The notes under the pieces were generated by a model that saw only the letters and a program-made list of their open reading frames with translations, ran no database searches and was not told the DNA's origin. From contig JAEUUP010000015.1 in the NCBI GenBank assembly GCA_016787525.1, positions 62,001 through 126,000 on the forward strand: a stretch of 64,000 bases of DNA, in the 5' to 3' direction. Shown piece after piece: positions 17,801 through 26,596 of this stretch. Numbering within the stretch: position 1 is the first letter of the stretch; each line of letters begins with the position of its first letter. This stretch comes from Saprospiraceae bacterium. GTDB lineage: Bacteria; Bacteroidota; Bacteroidia; Chitinophagales; Saprospiraceae. A program made the position numbers and the translations under genes.

Positions 17801-17891
17801 GAACCAAGGCGGTATCGCCCCGGGTGTTGATACAAATAACTTTTATCCTAAAACAAGAACCCTCATGTTGGGTTTGAACACTTCTTTTTAA
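14862..17891 (+). CDS. SusC-family TonB-dependent outer-membrane transporter 2
   Basis: This 1009-aa protein has the usual order: signal peptide (about 1-29), carboxypeptidase-like domain (about 34-108), TonB-box-like NEVVVVGYG (about 112-120), plug with FYVIDNVPGAD and AATAIYGNRAANGVIMITTKKG, and a barrel ending in TSF. Its first 15 residues nearly equal those of SusC 1, after which similarity drops to the family level. The start at 14862 is fixed by the signal peptide. Three ACTGAGGGG motifs are embedded (15377, 16700, 17131), read as VLRG, PSV and PLS in a well-conserved protein, two of them at surface or loop positions of the barrel. It is transcribed with SusD 2, which begins 20 bp downstream. 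Confidence 0.95.
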   Translation: MKNVHMLLYRTLMLCVCSLLTFSSFAFSSISDINVSGKVVDNNSEPLVGVSIRVEGTDKGTITDVDGNYSLTCPSNATLVFSFVGFADQKVAVNNQSVVNVTLAASASALNEVVVVGYGQSSRKTLTSAVTTMKPEDLNRGAISDVGQLLQGKVPGLNISASGDPNRPAAVVLRGASTLNSSQGPFYVIDNVPGADISTIAPDDIATIDVLKDAAATAIYGNRAANGVIMITTKKGKKGQGVVSYNGFVGTETVASRLEMMNSTELKAFLAANGQSMTPANDKGADTDWQKAVQRSKALSHNHNLSFSGGGEHHSYSASLNYMNKEGILLESNFQRVIARLQFDQSLLNDKVKLGMQVSNATTKSDYTPQRNSVLGQMITYLPTSPVKNPDGSFFENFTTSGYFNPVAMIEHGQDQTKFNNLIGSVTAQVQLPFGLSYNLNVSHQKSTSLHGEFYGSYYSQYNSANFYYKPEPPAVHYLQNFGTNGSAVRNTYENTNNILETFLTWNKEFGSHYLKAVVGYSWQDNTIGDGFQVTSTNFPVDNIGFNNFALSNPYAITSYRINFGGDGIYQQNRLISDFARLNYNFKDKYLLQGSIRRDGSSVFGKNNQWGYFPSVGAAWRISEEGFMKNQSLFDDLKLRASYGITGNSSGFNAYTALFLSGSLGSFYNNGTLVAALGPTKAANADLQWEKTTTQNLGLDFSILKGKINGTLELYDKTTSGMIYSYGVDRALVPAGSIVANGGSMNNRGVELSINITPLSTKSFSWTSGINLASNTNKIVSLSNPLFAGGDSVRLTQPEGSGQTGSTLQILKAGYPLGQFFSFNYAGKDANGVSQYYKKNGELTTTPAIGADYHYVGSPQPKLLLGWTNTMRFNNFDLNFFIRGVFGNKIFNATRADLFRPTTAQFTNILKDVASESAKDVNSQRYSSRFVEDGSYVRMDNATLGYTINGISKYMKSVRIYAAVNNAFTWTKYNGIDPEVNQGGIAPGVDTNNFYPKTRTLMLGLNTSF

Positions 17892-17911
17892 GATTTTAAA
17901 ATTTTGACATC

Positions 17912-19531
17912 ATGAAAAAATCATTATTAAAAATAGCTTTACTGGCAACTATCATTTGCACGATGCCATTCTGTCACAAACTCGATGTGCCTATCACATC
18001 AGCTTTGACACCTGACGTTTTCCCTAAAACCCAAGCGCAATTTATCCAAGCAACGGGTCCTGTTTATGCAGCACTGAGGGGTAACTTTGCCTTAGATTAT
18101 CATTTTATACAATCACAAAGTACCGACGAATCTATCATGCCCGCACGCGGTGGCAACTGGTATGATAACCAAGGCTATTTGATGCCTCACTATCATTCTT
18201 GGACACCTGACCACGGCATGACAGGCAGTAACTGGAACTGGATTTCCAATATTGTCGGTACAACCAATCAGGCCTTGGCAATTTTGGGTGAAAACATGCC
18301 TGAATCCAATACGACTAAAGCTCAAATATTGGCTGAATTGCGTATGGTGCGTGCCATTGCTTATTTCATGTGGATGGATTTGTTTGGTAATGTGCCAATT
18401 ATCACAAAATATGGTGATTTTGAGCCTAAAACCAATTCACCTCGTACAGAAGTCTTTGCTTTTATTGAAAAAGAAATCAAAGAAGTATTGCCTAATTTGA
18501 GTACAACAGTTGATGCCACAACTTATGGCAAACCAACAGCTTTTACAGCGCAAGCGTTATTGGCAAAAATGTACTTGAATGCAGAGTATTACACTGGTAA
18601 AGCACAATACAATGAGTGTATTGCGGCTTGTGATGCTGTCATCAATTCAGGAAAATATGCCATAGAGCCACGTGCCAGTTATTTGCAACAGTTCTATCCT
18701 AATAATGGTCCAGCTATGAAGGAATTTGTTTTTGCTATTCCTTACGACCCTTCGATGGCGGCATTACCGGGTACAAATGGCTTTATGTATCATGCGCGTT
18801 ATGACGTATTGCGTTCTCAGACCAAACGTTTCAATTTGCCTTTTACACCGAGCGCACCGCGCAGTACACTGCCAGAGTTTTATGCACATTTTGAAAAAGA
18901 TACCAACGACATTCGCAACAAACAGTGGTTGGTAGGCAAACAATACAATGCAGACGGCACACCTTTGACAGTTACAACAACTAAAAAAGGTTATGACCAA
19001 TTCTATACAGGTTCTGATGGTAGCGCATCTTTTACCTATCACGTAGAGATTACACCGAATATCGTTTTGCGTCAAAGTCCTGCTTTATTCGATTGCGGAA
19101 ACGATGAAATCTCTTGGAATATGGGTATCCGCAATATCAAGTTCTATCCAGATGCAACGTCAATCAACCGTAATCAGAATAATGATATTCCATTATTCCG
19201 TTATTCTGACATCATTTTGATGAAAGCAGAGGCGATACTGAGGGGTGGTGCAGCAACAGGCGGCGCAACAGCTTTGTCATTGGTCAATCAATTGCGCGCT
19301 CAAAGAACCACCAGCCCAGCTTGGACTGCGGTTACGTTAGAAGATATTTACAGCGAACGTTGCCGCGAGTTGGCTTTTGAAAGCTGGCACCGCAACGATA
19401 TGATTCGTTTCGGCAAGTTTGAAGGTAAATGGGGCTTCAAAACAAATGCGGATACTTATCGCCGTATTCTACCGATACCTACATTTGCATTCACACTCAA
19501 TCCTGCTTTGAAACAAAATCCAGGTTATTAA
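17912..19531 (+). CDS. SusD/RagB-family lipoprotein 2
   Basis: This 539-aa protein has an N-terminal signal MKKSLLKIALLATIICTMPFC, with Cys as the probable lipidation site. SusD features are the helix AELRMVRAIAYFMWMDLFGN, the YSDIILMKAEAIL block near residue 430, RELAFESWHRNDMIRFGKF and the C-terminal RRILPIPTFAF...NPALKQNPGY. It is the partner of SusC 2, only 20 bp away, so the two are one operon. Two ACTGAGGGG copies (18073, 19236) are read as ALRG and ILRG. A long perfect hairpin follows at 19636. Confidence 0.93.
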   Translation: MKKSLLKIALLATIICTMPFCHKLDVPITSALTPDVFPKTQAQFIQATGPVYAALRGNFALDYHFIQSQSTDESIMPARGGNWYDNQGYLMPHYHSWTPDHGMTGSNWNWISNIVGTTNQALAILGENMPESNTTKAQILAELRMVRAIAYFMWMDLFGNVPIITKYGDFEPKTNSPRTEVFAFIEKEIKEVLPNLSTTVDATTYGKPTAFTAQALLAKMYLNAEYYTGKAQYNECIAACDAVINSGKYAIEPRASYLQQFYPNNGPAMKEFVFAIPYDPSMAALPGTNGFMYHARYDVLRSQTKRFNLPFTPSAPRSTLPEFYAHFEKDTNDIRNKQWLVGKQYNADGTPLTVTTTKKGYDQFYTGSDGSASFTYHVEITPNIVLRQSPALFDCGNDEISWNMGIRNIKFYPDATSINRNQNNDIPLFRYSDIILMKAEAILRGGAATGGATALSLVNQLRAQRTTSPAWTAVTLEDIYSERCRELAFESWHRNDMIRFGKFEGKWGFKTNADTYRRILPIPTFAFTLNPALKQNPGY

Positions 19532-19559
19532 TAAGTAATACGATTTTAATAAACTACAC

Positions 19560-19740
19560 CATTACGGACTGTTTTTTTGCTCCGAAGGAGTCTCTTGGAC
19601 AAGCAAAAAAAGCGTGCTTTGAGAATATTTCTTTCGGATTGAAGCTAAAAATTGAGGCAAAAGCCTCAATTTTTAGCTTCAATCCATAAAAAAAATTATT
19701 TTGTACGCCTTTCGTGCGTAGCACGAAACAGTGTGTAATG
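19560..19740. repeat. Variable-stem hairpin element H1
   Basis: The centre is a perfect 23-bp hairpin (19636-19658 with 19663-19685, loop AAAA). The left flank carries GACTGTTTTTTTGCTCC and AGTCTCTTGGACAAGC, which reappear inverted at about 55418-55475. The right flank carries CGTGCGTAGCACGAAACAGTG, related to 58651-58670 and 55296-55330. It also serves as the 3' end of the susD 2 transcript. The gap 19741-20059 contains one ACTGAGGGGG (19983) and a short inverted repeat around AAACTTTCCCTATC but no gene. Confidence 0.65.
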
Positions 19741-20059
19741 GTGTAATTTATTTCTGTCGCGTTACTAATTGTATTCTTTTTTAAGTTTTTAAGATAGGGA
19801 AACCACAAAGTTTCCCTATCTTGCTTTTAAATCAAAATTAAGCAAACAGTTATGAAAAAACGATTAGCAAAAGAGAAATACGCCTCTATTCCCCTTTTTT
19901 CGGCAACGAAGCCGCCATTTTTCAACTAAAAAAAACGAAGTATTGTAGTAAGTACCAATCAGAATCTTGAATTTACCCGTGATACTGAGGGGGTCAAAGT
20001 GAAGCTACCTTAGAACCTTAAAAATGTCTTTGCTTTTGCTTTAAAAATAGTCTGAATTT

Positions 20060-21832
20060 ATGAAAAATATATCAAGAAAAACATTTCTTAAACAGAGTTT
20101 TGCCGCAGGGTCGCTTTTGGTTCTCCATCCTCAATTTTTGTTCAGTCAGAACCAAATTGAAACAGATACCGAATTTTATAAAAAAACAGTAGCAGCCAAT
20201 GCAAAAGCTGTGGAAGCTCTGCTTACAAAATTCTCAAAACCAATTGAGGATTTAGTGCGGCAATTGGGTTACGACTTCGCTAATTTGGTCGCTGCTTTTG
20301 CCGAACCACAATCCAAATTTTATCAAAATAAGGCATTGATTCCACATATGGAGTCGGTAATGCGCTTCTTGGTACAAGAGCAAAATCCTGATGGGACACT
20401 CGATATTGCCAATTTTGCTTCGCCTCCTGACACGGCTTTTATTCTTGAACCCATAGCAGCAGCGGCTGTTATTTTAGAAAAGATAAAATCAAAAGAACTT
20501 GAAACGGTTAAAAATCTGACAAAAACCTTCATTTTGAAAGTCGGCGATGCGTTGACTGTTGGCGGGATTCATACCGAAAACCATCGGTGGGTAGTATCGG
20601 CAGGTTTGGCGCAAGTGCATCATTTGTACCCTAATAAAAAGTATTTAAATCGCATTGAAGAGTGGGTCGCTGAGGGTATATATGTTAGCAGTGAAGGACA
20701 TCATTTGGAGCGCAGTATGATTTATTCGGAAGTGGTAGATAGAGCGTTGATTCTTATGGCAAGGTTGTTAAATCGCCCGCAGTATTTAGCATTTGTCCGT
20801 AAAAACCTCGATATGATACCTTTTTATACCGAACCGAATGGCGATATGGTGACGGTAGATAGCCGCCGACAAGACCAATATCGAGTGTGGAATTGCTTAT
20901 TGTATTATCTGCCTTACCGCTACATGGCAATTGCTGATAAAAATGGGTATTATGCAGCGATGGCGCATTTCATTGAAAAAACAGCAGGTTTTGAAGAAAA
21001 AGTAAGAGAACAATCGCTGATTTTTTTGTTAGAAGAGCCACTTCTAAAAGAACAATTGCCTTCACCTCTACCTTTAAAAACAGAATATGAACGGTTTTTT
21101 AAGGAAACCCAATTGGTACGTTTTCGTAAAGGTGATTTGACGGCAAGTATTTTTGGCGGTACAGACAAACCTCTGATTATTGCATCGGGTCGGTCGAGTA
21201 ATCCTAATTTTTTCTCGATGCGAAAAGGGGAAGCGGAGTTAAAACACGTTCGTTTTTCGACCAATTTCTTTTCAACAGGCTATTTTAGAAGTGAAGGTAT
21301 TGAGAAAATAGGCGAGGCTTATGTTTTGAAACAGACCCTCAAAGTACCTTATTATCAACCTTTACCTGCCAATAAACACCGAAAAGATGCGAGTTACAAA
21401 CTCAGCGAAAGCGTGGACCACCGTTTTTGGAACACAATGGATTTTGAAAATAGACCCCTCAGTAATGTCCAAGTTTTAGAAACAAAAATTGTGATTCAAA
21501 AGAAAAATGACGGCTTTGAACTCCAGTTTGATGTGCAAGGTACTGAGGGAGTCGAAGTTGTTATTGAGTTGTGCTTCAAGGAAGGGGGGCAATTGTCTGA
21601 TATGAAAACGTTTGACAGTCAACCGCAAAACTATTTTTTGCAATCAGGTACAGGTGTTTACACTTTTGGCAAAGACACGATAAACGTTGGCAATGGTATT
21701 TATGCACACAATAGACTGAGGAGTATTGATGGCGAGGTGTATTCGACTCATTTTGGTACATTACGACAATCAGGTTTGAATGTTTATCTAACAGGTAAAA
21801 CGCCGTTTAAACATGTATTGGTTATTGTTTAA
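20060..21832 (+). CDS. Secreted alpha/alpha-toroid polysaccharide-lyase-like protein
   Basis: This 590-aa exported protein begins with a Tat-like or Sec signal (SRKTFLKQSFAAGSLLVL, cleavage after FLFSQ). The middle third is helical with conserved polar sites typical of toroid-fold polysaccharide lyases: GGIHTENHRWVVSAGLAQ (Asn-His), SSEGHHLERSMIYSEV (His, Tyr) and DSRRQDQYRVWN (Arg). The last third is beta-rich, as in the antiparallel sandwich of heparinase- and alginate-lyase-like enzymes. I cannot assign a PL family or substrate. Three motif-like sites occur: PLSN at 21454 (exact), and diverged copies near 21541 and 21715. It is a single gene between the susD 2 terminator and GNAT, and its proximity to the inositol/uronate genes fits degradation of a uronate-containing polymer. 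Confidence 0.45.
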   Translation: MKNISRKTFLKQSFAAGSLLVLHPQFLFSQNQIETDTEFYKKTVAANAKAVEALLTKFSKPIEDLVRQLGYDFANLVAAFAEPQSKFYQNKALIPHMESVMRFLVQEQNPDGTLDIANFASPPDTAFILEPIAAAAVILEKIKSKELETVKNLTKTFILKVGDALTVGGIHTENHRWVVSAGLAQVHHLYPNKKYLNRIEEWVAEGIYVSSEGHHLERSMIYSEVVDRALILMARLLNRPQYLAFVRKNLDMIPFYTEPNGDMVTVDSRRQDQYRVWNCLLYYLPYRYMAIADKNGYYAAMAHFIEKTAGFEEKVREQSLIFLLEEPLLKEQLPSPLPLKTEYERFFKETQLVRFRKGDLTASIFGGTDKPLIIASGRSSNPNFFSMRKGEAELKHVRFSTNFFSTGYFRSEGIEKIGEAYVLKQTLKVPYYQPLPANKHRKDASYKLSESVDHRFWNTMDFENRPLSNVQVLETKIVIQKKNDGFELQFDVQGTEGVEVVIELCFKEGGQLSDMKTFDSQPQNYFLQSGTGVYTFGKDTINVGNGIYAHNRLRSIDGEVYSTHFGTLRQSGLNVYLTGKTPFKHVLVIV

Positions 21833-21938
21833 AAATGGTAAGCGATTGCGGTTTTATGAAGAACTGTTGCTAAATCAGTTTTAAAAATGCATCTTTGAAA
21901 CCAATTTCATACTTACCGTGTGCTCAAAATATTGCAAT

Positions 21939-22412
21939 ATGAACGATTACTCAATAGAAAAATATAATGATGGCTTTAGAACACAGATTTTATCCGTTTG
22001 GGAAAAATCTGTTCTTGCAACACACGATTTCTTATCTGAATATGATTTTAAAGCCATCAAAGCATTGGTGGCAACTATCAATTTCAACGATTTTCAAGTT
22101 TATTGTCTGACCAACCAAAGCTTAGTTTTGGGATTTATTGGTGTGGCAGGCGAGAAAATTGAAATGCTTTTTTTAGACCCTCAATACTTTGGACAAGGTC
22201 TAGGGCAGGTGTTGTTGCGTTTTGGCGTGAATGAGCTTGGGGCTAACAAACTTGATGTGAATGAGCAAAACCTAAAAGCCCTAAACTTTTATCAAAAATT
22301 CGGATTTATACCTTTTGACAGAACTGAAAAAGACGAACAAGGCAAAGATTACCCCCTTTTGCGTATGACATGTGTGCCACATCCGACAGTCAATGGTGAA
22401 TATAATACTTAG
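21939..22412 (+). CDS. GNAT-family N-acetyltransferase
   Basis: This 157-aa cytoplasmic acetyltransferase uses acetyl-CoA to modify an amine on a small molecule or protein. The acetyl-CoA signature appears as LFLDPQYFGQGLGQVLLRFGV (A motif, Q-x-x-G-x-G), followed by NEQNLKALNFYQKFGF (B motif with the usual Asn and Tyr). The N-terminal half has the typical ILSVWEKSVLATHDFL helix of small YjgM/PhnO-like members. I choose ATG 21939 (MNDYSIEKY) rather than GTG 21918 because family members start close to this point. The substrate is unknown. Confidence 0.85.
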   Translation: MNDYSIEKYNDGFRTQILSVWEKSVLATHDFLSEYDFKAIKALVATINFNDFQVYCLTNQSLVLGFIGVAGEKIEMLFLDPQYFGQGLGQVLLRFGVNELGANKLDVNEQNLKALNFYQKFGFIPFDRTEKDEQGKDYPLLRMTCVPHPTVNGEYNT

Positions 22413-22611
22413 TGCTTTAGAAGTTGGTTTATAGTAACCCAAGACTGGCTTCCAAATGTAGGAAGCATCGGTTCAATAATGAAAGCAATCGAATAAAGTT
22501 CAACGGATAGAATCGGTAACGTTTCCGAAAAAAACAAAAAGGTATCATTCTGGAACATCACAAGACATTTATCTTTGTCGAGACACCCCTCGTATCCCCC
22601 AATCTTAAAAG

Positions 22612-24819
22612 ATGTATAAAAATAGATTTTCAGTCAAAACAAACGCGGCTCTCGTGAAAAAATACCTTTTTTATCTCTGCTTTTGTGCCTCTTTCAGCCT
22701 ATCGGCCCAAAAAATCAATCGCCAAGCCGTCGTTCAACGCCATACTGTCGTGTTGACCCAAGCCGATACTCTGGCTTCCTTGTCCGTAGGCAACGGCATA
22801 TTTTGTTTTACAACAGATGTCACAGGTTTACAAACCTTTCCGAATGAGTATGCCAAAGGCATATCCCTTGGCACTCAATCAGAATGGGGTTGGCATTCGT
22901 TCCCGAATACTGAGGGGTATCGCATCGAAGAAACTTTAAAAGATTATGAGTCACATGGGCGCAAAGTGCCATACACCGTACAAATCAACACGCCCGAACG
23001 CAATAAATCAGCAGCCAACTACCTCCGTCAGAACCCTCACCGACTACAATTAGGCAATTTGGGTTTTGATTTGCGCAAAAAAGACCTCTCCCGTGTGCAT
23101 TTGAAGGACATCAAAGACATCCACCAAACCTTAGATATGTGGACAGGCGAGCTGAAAAGCCATTTCACCATCGAAGGAGAAACCGTAGATGTTTCGACTT
23201 TTTGTCATCAAGAAAAAGACATTATTTCTGTGAAAGTAAAGTCAAAACTGCTCAAAACAGGTCAGATTCGTCTCCGTCTCCGCTTTCCTTATCCGACCGA
23301 TTCTTTTTTAGATGAAGGTAACAATTGGAAAAACGAGGATAAACACCTCTCTGGCTCTGCTGTTTTGACTCCCAAAAAGACCGTTTTGGTGCATCAACTG
23401 GACGATACACAATATTATGTCTATCTGAAATGGGGAAAAAAGTCTTGGCTGAGTTATGACGACCAACCTTTCGACCCTCAAAAGGACAGTCACAAACCCT
23501 TTCCTTTCTTCAAGACAAAATCGCACGACTATATTTTAACCCCCTCAGTAAAAAGCGATGAATTTGAACTAACAACCGAGTTCTCGAACCAAAAAAAGGA
23601 TAATGATTTTGAAACAACCCTACCCAACTACGCCGAAACCAAGAAAAACAACATCTTTCAATGGCGCAAATTTTGGCACAGCGGTGGTGTCATTGACTTT
23701 TCGGAGACCCAAGACCCCCGTGCTTTTGAGTTGGAACGACGTGTTGTCCTGTCGCAATACTTAACAAAGATTCAATGCACAGGGACAACGCCCCCTCAAG
23801 AGACAGGTTTGACTTTCAATTCATGGTACGGAAAACCACATCTTGAAATGCACTGGTGGCACGCGGCTCACTTCACACAATGGGGGCGAACGGAATTGAT
23901 GGAACGGAGTTTGGATTGGTACAAAAAAGCCCAACAAACAGCACATAATCTGGCCACGCGACAGGGTTTTGAGGGTGTTCGTTGGCAAAAAATGACCGAT
24001 TCAGAAGGTCGAGAAACACCTTCGTCCGTCGGTGCGTTTTTGATTTGGCAACAAGCTCACTTCATTTACTTTGCTGAACAAGCCTATCAAGCCCATCCGA
24101 CGCGAGAAACTTTACTCAAATATCAAGATTTGGTATTGAAAACCGCCGATTTCATGGCTTCTTATGCCTATTTTGATTCAGAAAAAGGACGTTATATATT
24201 AGGCACAGGCTTGATTCCTGCACAAGAATCGCACCGACCCGAAGTCACTTTCAACCCAACTTATGAACTGACGTATTGGCATTGGGCTTTGTCAACAGCT
24301 CAACAATGGTTGGAGCGACTAAACATCAAAAGAAACAGTAAATATGACAATGTACTGACCCGCCTCTCAGTTTTACCCCAAGCCAATGGGGTTTATCTCG
24401 CCACAGAAAATGCCACCGACAGCTACACCAATGAAAAATTCCTCATAGACCACCCCTCAGTATTGGGTGCATTCGGCATGTTACCCAAAACACCTTTGGT
24501 AGATTCAGCAACGATGCACCGAACATTGGACAAAGTGTGGTCAACATGGCATTGGGAGCATACATGGGGCTGGGATTTTCCAATGGTCGCCATGACAGCC
24601 ACCCGTTTAGGCTTAGGTGATAAAGCGATTGATGCTTTGTTGATGCCGATTCGCACAAATACTTATCTGCCCAACGGCCATAACTATCAAGATGGGCGTT
24701 TGCGACTCTATTTGCCTGGGAATGGTGGCGTTTTATCTGCCGTGGCGTTGATGTGTACTGAGGGGGTATTTCCAAAAGGATGGAAAGTGAAATGGGAAGG
24801 CTTAAAAAAGATGCTTTGA
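22612..24819 (+). CDS. Secreted six-hairpin (alpha/alpha) glycoside hydrolase-like protein
   Basis: This 735-aa protein has a signal peptide (hydrophobic YLFYLCFCASFSLSAQ, cleavage near residue 34). The N-terminal 300 residues look like a beta-sandwich (TLASLSVGNGIFCFTTDVTG). The second half looks like an (alpha/alpha)6 barrel with FNSWYGKPHLEMHWWHAAHF, GVRWQKMTDSEGRETPSS and WSTWHWEHTWGWDFPM, resembling the GH65/GH95-type layout, where an acid residue near HLEMHWWH would be the likely catalyst. The precise GH family and substrate are uncertain. Four ACTGAGGGG copies occur in the gene (22909, 23540, 24452, 24757), read as NTEG, TPSV, HPSV and CTEG. A weak LacI-like site (GGTAACGTTTCC) lies about 95 bp upstream. 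Confidence 0.55.
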   Translation: MYKNRFSVKTNAALVKKYLFYLCFCASFSLSAQKINRQAVVQRHTVVLTQADTLASLSVGNGIFCFTTDVTGLQTFPNEYAKGISLGTQSEWGWHSFPNTEGYRIEETLKDYESHGRKVPYTVQINTPERNKSAANYLRQNPHRLQLGNLGFDLRKKDLSRVHLKDIKDIHQTLDMWTGELKSHFTIEGETVDVSTFCHQEKDIISVKVKSKLLKTGQIRLRLRFPYPTDSFLDEGNNWKNEDKHLSGSAVLTPKKTVLVHQLDDTQYYVYLKWGKKSWLSYDDQPFDPQKDSHKPFPFFKTKSHDYILTPSVKSDEFELTTEFSNQKKDNDFETTLPNYAETKKNNIFQWRKFWHSGGVIDFSETQDPRAFELERRVVLSQYLTKIQCTGTTPPQETGLTFNSWYGKPHLEMHWWHAAHFTQWGRTELMERSLDWYKKAQQTAHNLATRQGFEGVRWQKMTDSEGRETPSSVGAFLIWQQAHFIYFAEQAYQAHPTRETLLKYQDLVLKTADFMASYAYFDSEKGRYILGTGLIPAQESHRPEVTFNPTYELTYWHWALSTAQQWLERLNIKRNSKYDNVLTRLSVLPQANGVYLATENATDSYTNEKFLIDHPSVLGAFGMLPKTPLVDSATMHRTLDKVWSTWHWEHTWGWDFPMVAMTATRLGLGDKAIDALLMPIRTNTYLPNGHNYQDGRLRLYLPGNGGVLSAVALMCTEGVFPKGWKVKWEGLKKML

Positions 24820-24833
24820 CTTTAAGCCGAAAC

Positions 24834-25430
24834 TCAATGTGCAAAAAGCTGTGTCGCTGTTATCTCAAAACCCGAAAGGGCAGGTAAACCGTTACAAACT
24901 TTTTGATTTTTACAAATTTCTACTTTATCAATAGCCGTATAAACATAAACCGTTTCGGTTTCAGGAAAAATATGCCAGACAACTTGTACGCCTGCTTGAA
25001 AATACTCTTCTAATTTGGTGTTCACACGATTGATATTATCAGAATCCGATATTATTTCAGCCACCCAAATCGGTATTTGCATATTGGCGTTGCTCATTAT
25101 TTTTCTTTGAGCGGGTGTAAATATGGCAGCATCAGGTCGCCTTAATTGTTCATTGATGGTATTAATATCTTTTTCAAAGAAGATAGAGCCACCTTCTGTA
25201 AACATAGATGTTTTGACAAATAATCTCAAAAGATTATCTTCGATATGAGCTTGGTCTTGGTTCATAGTTTTAGTTTTCTCGACAACGCCTTTATTAAGCT
25301 CGTACTTATATCCCCCCTCAGTATGTGCATAGCGTTTGAGGAATTGTGCGAGTGTTACATAGCGCAATTTCGGTTTCATTATTGCAGTTGGCAGATTTGC
25401 TGGTGCGGTCATTTTTTGTATTTTCAACAA
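24834..25430 (-). CDS. Uma2-family (DUF820) PD-(D/E)XK nuclease-fold protein
   Basis: This 198-aa protein has the Uma2 core: RRPDAAIF (Asp100), IWVAEIISDSD (Glu125) and NTKLEEYFQAGVQVVWHI (Lys139), the predicted metal-dependent nuclease residues, followed by PETETVYVY. These proteins are common in cyanobacteria and Bacteroidota, usually in many copies, and their biological role is unclear. The start may be ATG 25430 or one of two internal Met codons (residues 7 and 18), the last being closer to typical Uma2 N-termini. An ACTGAGGGGGG motif (25312) encodes HTEGGYKYEL near the N-terminus. It converges with the upstream glycosidase gene, leaving 14 bp between stops. Confidence 0.88.
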   Translation of the reverse strand: MLKIQKMTAPANLPTAIMKPKLRYVTLAQFLKRYAHTEGGYKYELNKGVVEKTKTMNQDQAHIEDNLLRLFVKTSMFTEGGSIFFEKDINTINEQLRRPDAAIFTPAQRKIMSNANMQIPIWVAEIISDSDNINRVNTKLEEYFQAGVQVVWHIFPETETVYVYTAIDKVEICKNQKVCNGLPALSGFEITATQLFAH

Positions 25431-25513
25431 AATTATACTTAAATCTCGACAAAAACCATAAAACAGAATCTTTTTTGATTGAAAACTGCTCTTGAATGTC
25501 CAATACTGAGGGG

Positions 25514-26545
25514 TTACTTACTAAAATCCGTTGCTAAGGCATTCAATTCTGCATCCGTCAAAACACCTGATTTCACTACTACACGATACTTAAAGGTTAC
25601 GGATTCCCCTTTTTTCAATTTTAAATTTAAAGTTTTTTTGCCATTTGTAAACACTTTTTCACCCAATGGATTCAGCGCAAAAAGTCCATAACCTCTTGCG
25701 TGCCAGTAAGTCGGATAGTTCACATTTTTAGGATGGTCAATCATTGCCACAGCAACTTCTTCGTTGCCAACTTTGCCTGATAAATTCATCCATTTGGCAC
25801 GCGTTGACCATACTGCCTCGCCGTCAACACCTTCGCTGCTGTGGTATTTCCCAACTATCCCCTCAGTATTCACGACTGGTACTTTGGTTTCGATGCCGTT
25901 TGCATCTGTGAAAATCTCGGGTTTATTAGATGGATGTTCCAATTCGCGGGTCACACGTAGGGCGAGCATACCATCTTTCACATCGTTGAGAGCGACTTCT
26001 TCGACAGCTGCTGTCAAAGTTGTGATACGGTCAATAATACGCACATCTCCTTTGCCCGAAAAGCGATATTGTGTCGTTTCTCTCAAAATCGTATTGCCTG
26101 TGCCATCTTTTTCGATCCAATCGGCAGTGACATCGAGTTTGCCGACTTTGCCATTTTTGATTTTTGAAAAGCCTGTATGGCGTATCAAACCATATTTTTC
26201 TAACCTTTTGTCCGCAGGAATGGCCGTTGAATTGTTCCAATAATCCAAACCATTCACATATTCGTAGTTCAACCACAAGCCGACATGGTGTGGGTGGTCT
26301 GTGCGTTCAAAAGGGCGTGGTGCAAGCGGATAACCCCGTGTGATGGTTGCGCCTTTCGCTGTTTTGATGGGAAAAAGGACAGGTTTTTTCAAAATTTTCT
26401 CATCGGGATAGATGTAAGACGTAAAAAATTGACCGCCGATTAGCACATCAACTTTGCTTTCAGCCTCATTTTTAACAAATTTGACAGTTTGTGCCTCACA
26501 AAAGAGACCCCTCAGTATGAGGGCGATTAGAAGTAGTTTTTTCAT
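25514..26545 (-). CDS. DUF6807 / PmoA-family secreted protein
   Basis: This 343-aa exported protein has a signal peptide (MKKLLLIALILRGLFCEAQ). The DUF6807 (PmoA-family) pattern is clear: PLAPRPFERTDHPHHVGLWLNYEYVNGLDYWNN, ALRVTRELEHPS, and HPKNVNYPTYWHARGYGLFALNPLG near the C-terminus. Such proteins occur next to Gfo/Idh/MocA oxidoreductases and DUF1080 proteins in Bacteroidota and Planctomycetes sugar-utilisation loci; biochemical function is not established and the methane-oxygenase name is misleading. Motif copies are read as NTEG (25858) and in the signal peptide as ILRG (26507), and another lies just beyond the stop (25504). It follows the oxidoreductase gene on the same strand, separated by a terminator. 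Confidence 0.85.
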   Translation of the reverse strand: MKKLLLIALILRGLFCEAQTVKFVKNEAESKVDVLIGGQFFTSYIYPDEKILKKPVLFPIKTAKGATITRGYPLAPRPFERTDHPHHVGLWLNYEYVNGLDYWNNSTAIPADKRLEKYGLIRHTGFSKIKNGKVGKLDVTADWIEKDGTGNTILRETTQYRFSGKGDVRIIDRITTLTAAVEEVALNDVKDGMLALRVTRELEHPSNKPEIFTDANGIETKVPVVNTEGIVGKYHSSEGVDGEAVWSTRAKWMNLSGKVGNEEVAVAMIDHPKNVNYPTYWHARGYGLFALNPLGEKVFTNGKKTLNLKLKKGESVTFKYRVVVKSGVLTDAELNALATDFSK

Positions 26546-26561
26546 ATTTTATAAAAATTAG

Positions 26562-26596
26562 CGTCGGCGAGGTTTCAACCTCGCCGACGTTTTTTT
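26562..26596. terminator. Strong terminator hairpin
   Basis: The arms CGTCGGCGAGGTT and AACCTCGCCGACG (26562-26574 with 26577-26589) are followed by a T-run on the plus strand. It sits between two minus-strand genes. It is similar to the 8821 terminator (GGCGAGGTTT core), suggesting a dispersed short palindrome family reused as terminators. Confidence 0.8.
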
